From Warburgia ugandensis (Eukaryota; Streptophyta; Magnoliopsida; Canellales; Canellaceae), in NCBI GenBank assembly GCA_035236585.1, contig CP141132.1, positions 61,291,880 through 61,355,879 of the forward strand: a stretch of 64,000 nt of DNA. Direction: 5' to 3'. The position numbers and the translations under genes were made by a program. Each line of letters begins with the position of its first letter. The first letter of the stretch is position 1. Positions 25,601-34,526 of the stretch are shown here, one piece after another. The notes beneath the pieces are model-generated. The model saw only the letters and a list, made by a program, of their open reading frames with translations. It was not told the DNA's origin and did no database searches.

Positions 25601-28600
25601 GACCCAACTATATAAGCTAAGATTGATAATGACATGGAAAAGGAAGCTTGGTCAGTGGTACAAAGTATCCAATGGAATACTTTATTACAAGAGATAGTTT
25701 TGATTATCGGCAGCAACTAATTTTTATGCAAACTTCTCCTCAAAGATTATTATTATTATTATATCATGAGATGCCATGTGGAGGTCATTATACAATAAGG
25801 CTTTGAAACATGCTGCTAGAACTTTTAAATGGCATAGTAAGCTATCTTCCTATGAACAGTACATGTGGGCATGTGACATTCGCTAGAGGAACAAGGCTGG
25901 CAATCTTGCATCAACTGTATTGCTGCAACTGCTTGTTATATCCATTTAGATTTCGACTTAAATCTAAATGGAGTTTGTTGAAGGTCTGCCCATTTTACAA
26001 GGCAGAAACACGATACCTTCATCATAATAGACAGGCTATCAAACTGTGACACTGGATACCAGGTACTACAATTTTAGCACAGAAATTAGAGGTTTAAACA
26101 AAGACAAAAACCCAATTTATCTGTGGATACAGAAAGCACCACTACAGTTTAGGATTTAGACTAGTCCTAAACAGATAGAGGGATCACCACCGGTAGTGTT
26201 CAAGCAAACAGTCCACCACTCTTCGATACAGCCACACCACCAAGAGATATGGACCTTAGGTAGGAAAGAAACTCGTCACCTTAGGGATACAATCGCACCA
26301 CCTTGCGAATAAGAGCTTTAACACGTCTCACCACACTTGAACTCCACAAGTGATATAGAAACTTCAAGATAAGAAGCACTCAGCTTCTCTCAACTTGTAA
26401 GGGAAAACACATCCATGTTCTAACCCCGAAAAGAAAAAAATGTTAGAACACACTAGAGAGAGACATATTTTCATGCTTGAATTAAACTTGAACTAACCCA
26501 CATTCTCAATGTACAACTGGGCTACTTATAGATGGGAACAGCCCTCCCACATTAGGCCAGCACAATCTACCAAAGATACATTATAATTACACAGGTTGCT
26601 TTACCCATGCATAGTTTCTAAATATATGATCCTTAATCTCCAAGACTTTCTAAACTTTTCTACATGTTAAAACTACTTTGGAGCGTTACTAAACATCTCT
26701 AACAACTTCTAAAGATTTACAATTGATGTTGCTAAGTTTCTAAGCTTTTAGATCCTCCTATTTAGAACTTTTCAAAATCAAAGGGTGTGAGTCTCTGACC
26801 GGTCCACTATTGAACCCTTGATCAAGCAAGCCATGTAGGGATGTTTTTTGGCTTCCAAGCTTTAGAAAAAAAATTTACTGGTCCTTCCTTGATCCCCAAG
26901 GCACTCATCTGGATCATCCAAGTCATCATGTCCCAAGCAATTCTCCAGATTTAATGCAAGACATCCAATGGGTTTTAAATTAGGCATCTTTTTATTTTGG
27001 CCCAAAAACGTTGATTTTGGATGATCCAAACTATTAAACCCATCCACGTTGATGACTCCATTACACCCATGACCAATCACGCTTATGATCTCACATTCCA
27101 AGTGATTTATAGGTTGATCTTGGCCATTCAAATCTAGATAACCATTGATCTCCTTAAATCTGCCATCAATTTTGGTACCATGCGACACACCCGTGTAGTT
27201 TTCCCAAGTTGAAAAAACTAGACCTTGAGTTATCCACATTGTCTTCTCCAATTTTCTTCAAGAAGCAAAGGAATCATACCAGATCTCCTTTTTGAAATTC
27301 GTAGATTTTTGGGGTTTATCATCAACTAATCTTTATTCTGCACCACTATCAACAGCTCAACAACAAAATTCACTACACCAAAAGAACTACAACTAGTATA
27401 ATCTATTGTAGTAATTGCAGTCTTGAGAAACTCAAGGTCTTTTCTACTCTCCATTGGCTTTGGGAAAAAATGCACCAATAAGTTTGCTTCCTGCATGTGA
27501 TTCTCCATTGATGCCATTGAAGACAGGAATCCACTCCTTACAAGTTTTATCATACTGTTGCACCACGAAATTATCAAAGCTAACATGTTCTATGAATACA
27601 CCACAGAACTCAAATTTATCAGTAAATTTCAAACATGTTTTCAATGAATCACATACCTTAATAAGACATGTGATAGCATTGTTGTAGAAAGAAGACAGCA
27701 CACTCCCATCAAGGATACATCTATGTATTGTGATAGAAACATTTGGATGGAGAGATGCTTCTTTTATGTCTCAAGTGATAATGATCTCTAAAAAGCCAAG
27801 TACCACTTCCATGCTTGTAGTTCTTCTGCATATGAAACATTGGCAAGCTCTTGATTCCCCATTAGATTCTAAAGCAGTTTTGTTTTGTTACTTCAACAGC
27901 TTTAATGCTTTCTTCTTTCAACCAAAGTTCTTCCAACAAGGAGTTACTCAAGAAGTTTTCATCATCAGTATACTTATCAAAGAAAGGTTCTTAATCATAG
28001 TCGAAATCCCCCGTGTATGGAATGGATGATGATGGATATGAAATCTCTCATGCTGAGATATCAAGTACAATGGAAGTGTCTTTTTGTAAATCATCAACAA
28101 CAGATTCATTATCTGTCTCAATATTTGAATGTGACACAAAAAACTTCTACACAAGAGTCATCTTTTGCTTTTCTACAAAAGTGAATCACTTAGAAGATTT
28201 TTAAATGACTTCAGATTTTAAGGGTGTAAGAATTATCTTTTACCATGCAACATAAAAGAATGAGTATTTTTGAACCCATTGCATTGGGCTCTCCTGACAA
28301 ACTTTCATAGTCTTTCTAAAAATAAGTGACATGCATCCATCAATACAACATCACACCAAATCTCATCTTTATGCCGATTGCCAATAAAAATTGAAACAAG
28401 GCATTTACAGGTTACCTTGAATTGATATCCTTTATCCAGCCACTTGAGTTCGCATGATTAAGGAAGTGACTACGTATTTAGTTTTAACTTGTTGACTAAT
28501 TTTGTTGAGGCCACATTCTCGCATGCACCACTATCTATGATCATATTAAATACCTTTCTTTTCAAAGTACATCACGTACGGAAGATAGAATAGTGTAGCC

Positions 28601-31600
28601 AGCTATCATCTTTGTGAATGACGCTCAAGCTCCGTTGCACCACCAACAAATTTTCTGGAGCCGCAAGAACAGCAACTTCTTCTTTTTCAAAAATTGACAA
28701 TGAATCCTCTTATTCATGCTCAAATTCTTCAACTAATATAACCATTTGCAGTTTAGACATTCTAAGGCTATATGTCCACGCCCTTGACATTGAAAGCATC
28801 TTCTAGGCATGGCATTAGAGGGTCCTGGCTGCTTATTATTTTCATTTTTTACTTGATTCTGTTGAGTCTTATTAGGCATCTACTTTGAAGATGAATCACT
28901 CCCTGAATAAAAAGTGCTCTTCTTATCATATAATTTAAAAAGACCCTTCTAGATCTTCTTTCTGTTGCTTCTCAACAATCAATGTCAACTTTCTGACATC
29001 GTTGAACCAATATTGTTGCTAGCATACTGTGTCTCCAATGTCTCATCTCAACCAGCCTAAGAAACGTGTTATGTTTTGCACTTCCAACTCAACCACATAC
29101 GAAACATTTCCATCCTATAGTTCTTGGGTAGAAAACCTTCCTTCAGTTCCTTTTTCATTTTATCCCAAATTATGATTTTACCTTTCCCTTCTCTTACTCT
29201 TTGCTTATTTAAATTGTGCCACCAAAGTGAGCATATTTCTTGAGTTTTAGGGCAACAAGTTTTACCTTGGATTCTTCAAGAAAATCTTTATACACAAAGA
29301 CACCCTAGACTATATGCAGCCAATCAAGAAACTTAATGGGCTGTAAGTTTCCTTCAAACTCAGGAATGTTTACTTTTACTTCAAAAAGATGATAGTCATG
29401 ATATCCTTAGAGCACCACTTGAGGACGATCTTTACCTGGAAGCTTGTCTTTTGGAAGAAAAAGAATTGAAGTCGTCTAAGGACTCACCAGAGAAGCTAGT
29501 TCGGATTTCTCACCTCGTCCTCCTTGGCTGCTAAGCTATTCAAGATGTTCCTCTAAGTCTTTCGAATTGTCTTTGTAGATCGTCTATCTTTAGATCTTTA
29601 GCATCCATGTCGACAGCAGCAATACCTTTCTTCAATATGCCATTGAAGAACTTTAGGAACACATCGTTGCTCTAATACCAATTTGGTACTAGATAACGGA
29701 GTACTAAAAATTTTGCGCAAACTTAGAGGTTTAAATGAAGATAAAAACATCCAAGCTATCTGTGGATACAAAAAGCAACACTACATTTTAGGATTGAGAT
29801 TAGTCTTAAACAAATAAAGGATCACCACTGTCAAGATTCAAGCAGAAATAGTCCACCACTCTTGGATATAGCCACACCACTAAGAGATATAGATCTTGGG
29901 GAGGAAAGAAACTCGCCATCTTAAGAATACAATAGCACCACCTTGAAGATAAGAGCTTCAACACATCTCACCACACTTGAACTCCACAAGTGATACAGAG
30001 TCATCCAAGCTAAGATGCACTCTGGCCTATCTCAACTTGTAATGGAAAACACATCCATGTTCCAGCCCTGAAAAAAGCGTTAAAACACACTAGAGAAGAA
30101 GACGTTTTTTATGCTTGAATTGAACTTGATCTAGCCTACATTCTCAATGTACAATTGGATATTTATATATGGGAACAGGCCTCCCACATTAGGCAAGTAT
30201 AATCTATCACGAATACCTTCAATTACACAAGCTGCTTTACCCGTGCATAGTTTCTAAACATATGATCCTTAATATTGAAAACTTTCTAAACTTTTCCACA
30301 TGCTAAATCTGCTTTGGAGCATTACTAAACATATCTAAGCAACTTCTAAAATATTATAATAGATATTAGTAAGTTCCTAGCTTTTAGATCTCCCTAGTTA
30401 AGACTTTCCAAAATCAAAGGGTAAGAATCTTTGCCCAGGCTGCCAATGGCCCCTTGATCAAGCAAGCCATGTAGGGACTTTTTTTTTGCTGCCAAGCTTT
30501 AGAAACTTTTGCCTGGTTCTTTCTTATCTCCAAGGCACCCATCCGGATCGTCCAAGTCATCATTTCTTAAGCAATTCTACAAATTTAATCAAGACGTCCA
30601 TAGGTGCCAAAATAGGAGTCTTTTGATTTTGGCCCAAAATTTTTTATTTTGGATGATCTAAACCATTAAACACATCCATGTTGATGATGCCTTACATCCA
30701 TGACCAGTCATACTTATGATCTCACATTTCAAGTGATTTATAGGTTGATCTTCACCATTAGAAGCTACATCATCATTGATCTTCTTATATCCGCCATCAA
30801 TTTTGGAACCATGAGACACACCCATGTCAAAATGTGTACATTTTATTGATATGGCTCATCCTCATAAAGCAGCCACAGCCCAACATTCTCTGATCATGTA
30901 TTCCAATTGCATGGTATGGATAGTGTCATCGTTAGTGACCAAGACCCTCTTCCACCATTTTGCTTTGGAAGGAAAGCTTCCTTCTCCATGACACGCATTT
31001 AAACACATCCTCAGACTGATGGGCATATCAAGGTTGTCAAAATGTTAATAGTTGTCTTCAGAGCTATATGATCTCACATTTCAAGTGATTTATAGGTTGA
31101 TCTTCAACCTTTTGGACTAAATGGCAGTAGAGTACAAGCCACTGCTCTCATACTCAACGTACTCCATTCATAGTCATTTATGGGCTTCTGCCACCAAAAT
31201 TGCATTTTTACATGCTTGGCACCTCTCAAAGTGGAATCAGTGAAACACAGCAAGGGTAGATCAGATCACATTCTATCACCCTCAAGCACAATATAACAGC
31301 TGCTCAAGAAAGGTTGAAAGGCAAGCTAAAAAGCACTGCCTCAGGCATGATTCTCTACAGGTATTGGGGTTTTTGAGGCTTCACCAGCCTTATAGACACA
31401 CATCTGCAGTTGTACCAAGGAAACACAAGTTGCCTCCGCAATGTGATAGTCCTTTTGGATCATTGAAAGGATTTGACCAGTAGTTTATAAGTTGGGAACT
31501 CCCAGCAGGTTCATATGTGCATTCAGTCTTTCACATTTCCTGCCAAATCCCAGGGTTGGATAAGATTCACAGTTTCAGAAGACTTTGCTAACATACTGAA

Positions 31601-32667
31601 GAGGAAGTTCCTCAGCCAGAACCAGTATCCATACTTCAAATAAGAACAGACAGAGGCAACAAGACACTTCAAGCAATGAGCAGGTTTATTCCCGCAAAAT
31701 ACTGAATCATATTATTCACCAATGAAGCACTATTTTAAATTTCAACCTGGTGGACTAGGCTAATGTAAGGAGATGGAATAACACAATCAGAATTATCCAG
31801 CCGGTGCTAGAGTAAGTAATTCTGTTAGTAGGTTGCAAAAGAAGGCAAGTGTGTTCTGCTTGTAGGTAGGGATGTCCCATCCTGGCCAATAAGGTTTCCA
31901 CTGAATTTACATAGTTTAAACTATGGTAACAGTACCACGAAGGTTGAGCAAGGTGTCATTCAGTTCTTAAGAGATGATTAATTTTGGGATAAGTTGTTTG
32001 CAGTTTGTTTGTACAGCTTAAAAATGGTTTATTGTCATGAGAACAGAGTAAAGGATTTTATCCAGAATTTCTGTTCGTGGTGGAGTACATTCTCTGTCGA
32101 AGAAGAATCAATGTCTTTTGTTCCATCTACCGTTCGTCAAAGTTCCTATAAGAGAGAACAACAAGTATAAAGGCCTCGAAGAAATAGGAAACGAATTAAC
32201 TTACCCCTGCTTCCCAATCATTTGGATTTAGAGTAACAGCTCTCTGATAGCACTTTGAAGCTCTTTGCAAATCAACCGAAGTTTGGCTATAGTAATGCCC
32301 TAAAAAACGAAAAGTAGGGCCATTGCTAGGGTTTAGCTTTGCAGAAATGACGAAATGCTCGACCGCTTTATCCTTGAATTCTCCACATCTTTCCCACAAG
32401 AAAAGCCCCTGGCAAAAAAAATCCAGAAAAGGAAATCAAATTTAGCAGGTAGAAATCGTTAAAGGTCAGCGAACTGAAGGCGTCATACGAGATTATAGTG
32501 GTGAGAAGGGTTGTCTGGATCCAAATCTAGGGTTTCTTGCAATTGCTTGAAGCGAGCTTCATCATCCTGAAAGAAAGAAAGTGAGAGCATAATCGAAATT
32601 GCAGATGGAAAAAGTAATAATATCGGCAAAGAGATTGGACTGAGATCGAAGAGACCCCTTCTTCCAT
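6239..32667 (-). CDS. SKI3: SKI3/TTC37 homologue, TPR scaffold of the SKI complex (5' part, 14 exons)
   Basis: Known role of the family: SKI3 is the TPR scaffold that holds the SKI2 helicase and SKI8 and feeds mRNA to the cytoplasmic exosome for 3'-to-5' decay. Exons read on the minus strand: 32667-32641, 32566-32489, 32408-32205, 22437-22315, 22051-21968, 21883-21833, 21584-21492, 20151-20011, 19907-19827, 7636-7389, 7301-7130, 7063-6948, 6836-6779, 6304-6239. Every junction has GT..AG borders and the reading phase is kept throughout, giving about 514 codons without a stop. Segments such as [59 protein letters not shown] and QHALIR match what I recall of plant SKI3. The plant protein is about 1170 residues, so the C-terminal part is outside the window or lost. 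Exon 1 is tentative: its donor (GTCC) is weak and an alternative donor lies 15 nt earlier in the same frame. The rest is firm. Confidence 0.92.
7637..8244. other. Intron 9 of SKI3, left part: nothing recognised
   Basis: Non-coding sequence following the exon 10 acceptor (read on the minus strand) up to the duplicated LTR unit. Open frames at 7786-8016 and 7779-7985 overlap on opposite strands and show no family features. Confidence 0.5.
8245..13485 (-). mobile_element. Gypsy-type LTR remnants with a tandemly duplicated LTR unit, interrupted by LINE B
   Basis: Three copies of one LTR lie in minus orientation: 8559-9123 (565 bp), 9714-12452 (about 532 bp without LINE B) and 12968-13485. All end GTGTCA in their own orientation. 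Next to the third copy, after AA, comes TTGGTACTAGAGC (12953-12965 on plus), a primer-binding site resembling the initiator-Met tRNA type. Beyond the right ends of copies 1 and 2 is a purine-rich TTTTGAAGGTGGAG and a short coding stub reading [10 protein letters not shown]-like residues. The flank 8245-8558 is repeated at 9400-9713, so the whole stub+LTR+flank unit (about 1.15 kb) was duplicated in tandem. No RT or integrase remains. Confidence 0.75.
10004..12210 (-). mobile_element. RTE-type LINE, copy B (inside a gypsy LTR)
   Basis: Same family as copies A and C. The minus-strand RT is well preserved around 11115-10894 ([20 protein letters not shown]), and the catalytic box reads CMLFTDD near 10785-10815. 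The 5' end stops in the endonuclease at [13 protein letters not shown] (about 12190). The 3' end has the GGCCGACCCCTAATTGGG block followed by ATGATGATG at 10004-10015. Comparison with the intact LTR at 8559-9123 shows the insertion point: LTR sequence ends at GAAACTTTCT on the left and resumes at ATTCTAATCTAAATAG on the right. Confidence 0.88.
13486..14140. other. Intron 9: unassigned stretch next to the copia remnant
   Basis: Contains a 158-codon plus-strand open frame (13622-14098) with no recognisable domain, rich in Ser, Cys and Phe as expected from chance translation of T-rich DNA. Part of it may be the decayed LTR of the copia element whose 3' end is at 14498. Confidence 0.35.
14141..14640 (-). 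mobile_element. Ty1/copia 3' end: RNase H tail, polypurine tract and LTR start
   Basis: Read on the minus strand, 14640-14511 gives [12 protein letters not shown], a decayed form of the copia RNase H ending DILTK, followed by RYTKLEGEC. The polypurine tract CTTGAGGGGGAG (14499-14510 on plus) comes directly before TGTTAAGTTTG, the expected LTR start at 14498. The far LTR end could not be placed. Confidence 0.6.
14641..15960. other. Intron 9: no gene; GC-rich patch near 15560-15680
   Basis: Mostly AT-rich non-coding sequence. At 15560-15680 a GC-rich patch with GGGGCAGGGCAGGGCAG stands out; a weakly similar patch lies at 19260-19320. It may be a decayed MITE or SINE. I see no coding feature. 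Confidence 0.35.
15961..18627 (-). mobile_element. RTE-type LINE, copy C (3' tip missing)
   Basis: Homologous to copies A and B over its length. Minus-strand RT fragments include [39 protein letters not shown] (16382-16032) and a CMLFADD box near 16675-16700. The box is intact, but the codon for the preceding Trp has become TAG. Homology begins at 15961 on the left. The last 55 or so bases, including the ATGATG tail seen in A and B, are absent. The right limit, 18627, falls in the endonuclease region. Frameshifts and stops are common. Confidence 0.85.
18698..19082. repeat. Three-copy tandem repeat, unit about 128 bp
   Basis: Units at 18698-18826, 18827-18954 and 18955-19082 each start ATTGCTAACC and contain TTGTCAATACTATTG, TCTAGAACAATAGGATAAAA and CAATGGCACAAGGAGTCTCT. 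The copies differ by only a few substitutions and one or two indels. The repeats lie in SKI3 intron 9 beside LINE C. No coding frame is kept through all three. Confidence 0.92.
19083..19826. other. Intron 9, end next to exon 9: nothing recognised
   Basis: AT-rich non-coding DNA between the tandem repeat and the exon 9 donor. A GC-richer patch at 19260-19320 (GGGGCAGG, GGGCTGGGGCAG) recalls the one at 15560-15680. Confidence 0.4.
19827..22437 (-). CDS. SKI3: SKI3 exons 4-9 (central TPR array)
   Basis: Six exons, each starting and ending in phase 0, with codon counts 41, 28, 17, 31, 47 and 27. They read, in order: [20 protein letters not shown] and on to [54 protein letters not shown] and on to [45 protein letters not shown] and on to LGDIQ. 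The pattern of W/L/G, Y and A at TPR positions and the 'GLAYQRLG' and 'ALEIAPDN' cores are typical TPR helices. Introns here are 80 bp to 1.3 kb; the longest holds an Au SINE. Confidence 0.92.
20474..20667 (-). mobile_element. Au SINE in SKI3 intron 7 with 13-bp target duplications
   Basis: The body is 20487-20654 in minus orientation. It starts CTTGGTGCAACAG (the first few bases of the family, GGAGC, are missing), continues GAGGTCACAGGCTCAAG and GTAAGGCTGCGTAC, then GACCCTTGTGGTCTGCCCC, and ends GGGGCTGCTCTTTTT. The 13-bp repeat ACAAATGCAAGAT flanks it exactly at 20474-20486 and 20655-20667. Confidence 0.93.
20668..21491. other. Intron 7 of SKI3, remainder: nothing recognised
   Basis: Non-coding sequence between the SINE and exon 7. 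Small open frames on both strands (20852-21079, 21082-21303) have no recognisable content. Confidence 0.5.
24553..24915 (+). pseudogene. Reverse transcriptase fragment of the outer gypsy element
   Basis: An open stretch of 120 codons with [20 protein letters not shown], then [14 protein letters not shown], then [14 protein letters not shown]. The YDDIL box matches the gypsy RT active site (usual form F/YDDILVYS). The upstream fingers and the downstream thumb are broken, so no full enzyme is encoded. Confidence 0.8.
27444..27767 (-). other. Unidentified open stretch inside the nested gypsy element
   Basis: About 107 codons without a stop on the minus strand, with segments [55 protein letters not shown] and [18 protein letters not shown]. 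It lies where RT and integrase should be but resembles neither. It could be captured host sequence, a lineage-specific ORF or chance. I do not recognise it. Confidence 0.4.
28280..28560 (-). pseudogene. Aspartic protease fragment of the nested gypsy element
   Basis: The minus strand reads [20 protein letters not shown] near 28550-28490, containing the retropepsin DSGA active-site motif. It is followed by [20 protein letters not shown] and [20 protein letters not shown] near 28440-28330, the usual region after the protease in gypsy elements of this kind. The final LLLGRPWQ-type segment is degraded to LFLERL and a stop. Confidence 0.85.
28745..28815 (-). pseudogene. gag zinc knuckle of the nested gypsy element
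   Basis: The minus strand reads [20 protein letters not shown], a textbook CX2CX4HX4C nucleic-acid-binding knuckle with all four metal ligands kept. The gag upstream (about 29250-29080, with a [20 protein letters not shown]-like segment) is broken by stops. Confidence 0.85.
32205..32667 (-). CDS. SKI3: SKI3 exons 1-3 (N-terminus, first TPRs)
   Basis: Exon 1 (32641-32667) begins ATGGAAGAAGGG. Exon 2 (32489-32566, 26 codons) follows a 74-bp intron and starts DDEARFKQL. Exon 3 (32205-32408, 68 codons) follows an 80-bp intron and carries GLFLWER, a paired-helix TPR with [17 protein letters not shown] and [17 protein letters not shown]. It ends at a strong GTAAGT donor that opens the 9.8 kb intron 3. 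The ATG was chosen because it is the nearest in-frame start upstream of exon 2. The first residues cannot be checked by homology. Confidence 0.9.
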
Positions 32668-33000
32668 CTTCCCGACGGCTTAGCGAGCGGAGGGACCTGA
32701 AAGGATTACGAATTAAAATGCAACCAACGTGGAAAAAGTGTAAGAAGGCTTAGTGAAGAAAAAACCCTAAATTATTCGAATTTTTTTTAATTATATTCAA
32801 GATTCTGTCTCTTCCGATTGCACCCTGGAATTATTACTGTTACAGTTACATGCTGGAGCGGGTTGGGGACGGTGTTGACGTGGCTTGTCTAGTAAGCAGC
32901 TGACCTGATTACTTGGCATTGACCGACCATAGAATAGGATATAAAAATGAAAAATGAAAATGTAAACATACACAAATGGGATTGAAATCTCCTTCTTCCC
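32668..33000 (-). promoter_or_regulatory. 5' flank of SKI3 with a telo-box-like motif
   Basis: This is the sequence directly upstream of the proposed SKI3 start. On the plus strand, 32762-32770 reads AAACCCTAA, the plant telo-box core often found near starts of housekeeping genes. The surrounding 32771-32800 is very AT-rich. No clear TATA box or CCAAT box could be assigned, and the transcription start is unknown, so the regulatory role is inference only. Confidence 0.3.
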
Positions 33001-34450
33001 TGAGCTATTACAATGAAAGAAGGTAAGTCTGCACTTGAACGTCTAGAATCCAAAGCCCTCTTGTTCTCTCTCATTCTTTATCCTTTGTTTTGGAATTGTC
33101 CAGCTTAATCTCCAAACTAAAATCCATTTTAGGGTTTTGCAATGTTTGTTGGAAGGGGTAGAATAAGTTTAAGAACTAATTTTCTACATAGACTATGCGA
33201 TAAATGCGAAAGGTAACAACAAAATAACACCTCCATCCTTGATGTGCCTGTGTAGATTCTTGAAGGTCTATACTTCGTGGACAAAGTCAAATCCTGGAAA
33301 GAGGTTTCATAAGTTTCTTGATTAGGAGAGGGAGTATGGTTGTAGGTATCTCGGATGGGTTGACAAATGGCATGTTGAGAGACAGCTTGTGGTAGAGAGG
33401 TTATTATTAGGGAGCTCTAGGAAGGATTCAAATGAAGAAATTGTCTAGCTTTTTAAGTAAACAATTAATGTCACTTATTTTGTTTCAATTGTATTGGCAA
33501 TCCCTCTTTTGTTGTCTCTATTGATTGTGATGATGAAATAAAGAGATTGTAATGTTCAAACAGAGGACCAGCCATGTAATTATTAGAAGATTGAATGGGA
33601 AATCAAATTTTGTATCATTTGTATCATCTTTGAATGTTTATGCTTGTAATTATAGCGAAAGATCCACGAGAAAGAAGAAAAAGTGAAAAGAAATAGTCAA
33701 ACAATGTCTCAGGTGTTGAAGCCCTTCTATATGGCATGTATGGTTAGTTGTTGATCTTAACGATTGACCATTACGGCCATTCTGCAGGATCTAAAATCCC
33801 AAGTGGGGGGTCAGTTGTTGCCCAACAACCGACAATCCCATCTCAACCCGATACTTGGATATATCAATTAGCATGTGACTAGCTAAACCCATGACCAACA
33901 CATGTATAAAGCCGATCATGCGTCTTATTTTTGTAGCCCATTTAAATCTAATTATAACTTAACTTGCCAGCCTCATACATGGGCAAGATGTAACAGGAAA
34001 GTTTGTAGGTTACTTGCTTACGTGCTGTCAAATTTTAACCTAATTCTCCACTAATAGAACAAAATATGAATTCAAATCTCAAATCAACCAAAACCTGACT
34101 CTTTTTGTCCTTTGTCTAGGAACTCTCAATAACTCCTTATGTATTAGTCATGGCATGGTTGGCCTATTCTTGTTGATAATATAGAGAATTTGGCCTATTC
34201 TCATTGTTATTTTTGTGAGATGGCTAGAAAACTTGGCTCTCTGCATCCTTCATCCAACAACTCTATATGCATCAATCATGGCATTGTCTGCCTATTGTTG
34301 CTGGAAAACCAAAGAATCTAACCTATTAATGCTATTATCTTTGCGAGAACACCCTCAAGTCCCAACTCTAGATGGTTCTCTCCCCATACTATGATCAATG
34401 GTAAACCCCTTTGCCTTTCTTACCCAATGATCTTCTTTGGCAAGGATGTC

Positions 34451-34453
<3 letters not shown>
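33001..34453. other. Intergenic DNA upstream of SKI3: nothing recognised
   Basis: AT-rich, with no long open frame and no repeat family I can name on either strand. Confidence 0.5.

Positions 34454-34523
<70 letters not shown>
34454..34523. repeat. (CT)35 microsatellite
   Basis: An uninterrupted CT dinucleotide run of 70 bp, flanked by GTCTAC on the left and GATGTACATGTG on the right. The open frame across it is an artefact of the repeat (Leu-Ser alternation). Confidence 0.98.

Positions 34524-34526
<3 letters not shown>

Larger units (their letters stand above)
26053..30829 (-). mobile_element. Second Ty3/gypsy element nested in the first (gag-PR only)
   Basis: Two LTRs of equal length, 26053-27197 (1145 bp) and 29684-30829 (1146 bp), in minus orientation, starting TGACATGGGTGTG and ending AGTACCA. 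Just inside the 5' LTR is TTGGTATTAGAGCAACG (29665-29681 on plus), a primer-binding site. The interior on the minus strand holds gag (about 29650-28700), a zinc knuckle and a protease, but no RT, RNase H or integrase. The region 28200-27198 is of unknown nature. Target duplications could not be recognised: the five bases outside each LTR differ. Confidence 0.85.
22501..32125 (+). mobile_element. Ty3/gypsy element filling SKI3 intron 3 (outer element)
   Basis: The 5' LTR is 22501-22866, from TGTCAGAATTATC to TTGTAACA. It is followed by TTTGGTATCATAGCCA (from 22868), a primer-binding site of initiator-Met tRNA type. A related but diverged 3' LTR starts near 31786 (ATCAGAATTATCC) and fades by about 32125. 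The RT is recognisable at 24640-24915: [20 protein letters not shown] and the YDDILFYS catalytic box, in one open stretch of 120 codons. RNase H ([11 protein letters not shown]) and linker remnants follow. The integrase resumes after the nested element at 30835-31000 ([12 protein letters not shown]), with a chromodomain-like tail near 31620. The gag region 22890-24500 is too decayed to map. Only about 60 and 75 bp of intron remain outside it. Confidence 0.8.

Noticed and set aside
26862-27251. 129-codon minus-strand frame at the inner end of the nested 3' LTR
   Set aside because: Most of it lies inside the LTR. The other LTR has the same sequence with changes that do not preserve the frame, so it is not a credible gene.
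33001-33100. ATGAAAGAAGGTAAGT near 33013 as the start of a divergent gene
   Set aside because: It looks like a start followed by a splice donor, but no open frame or exon follows that could support a gene.
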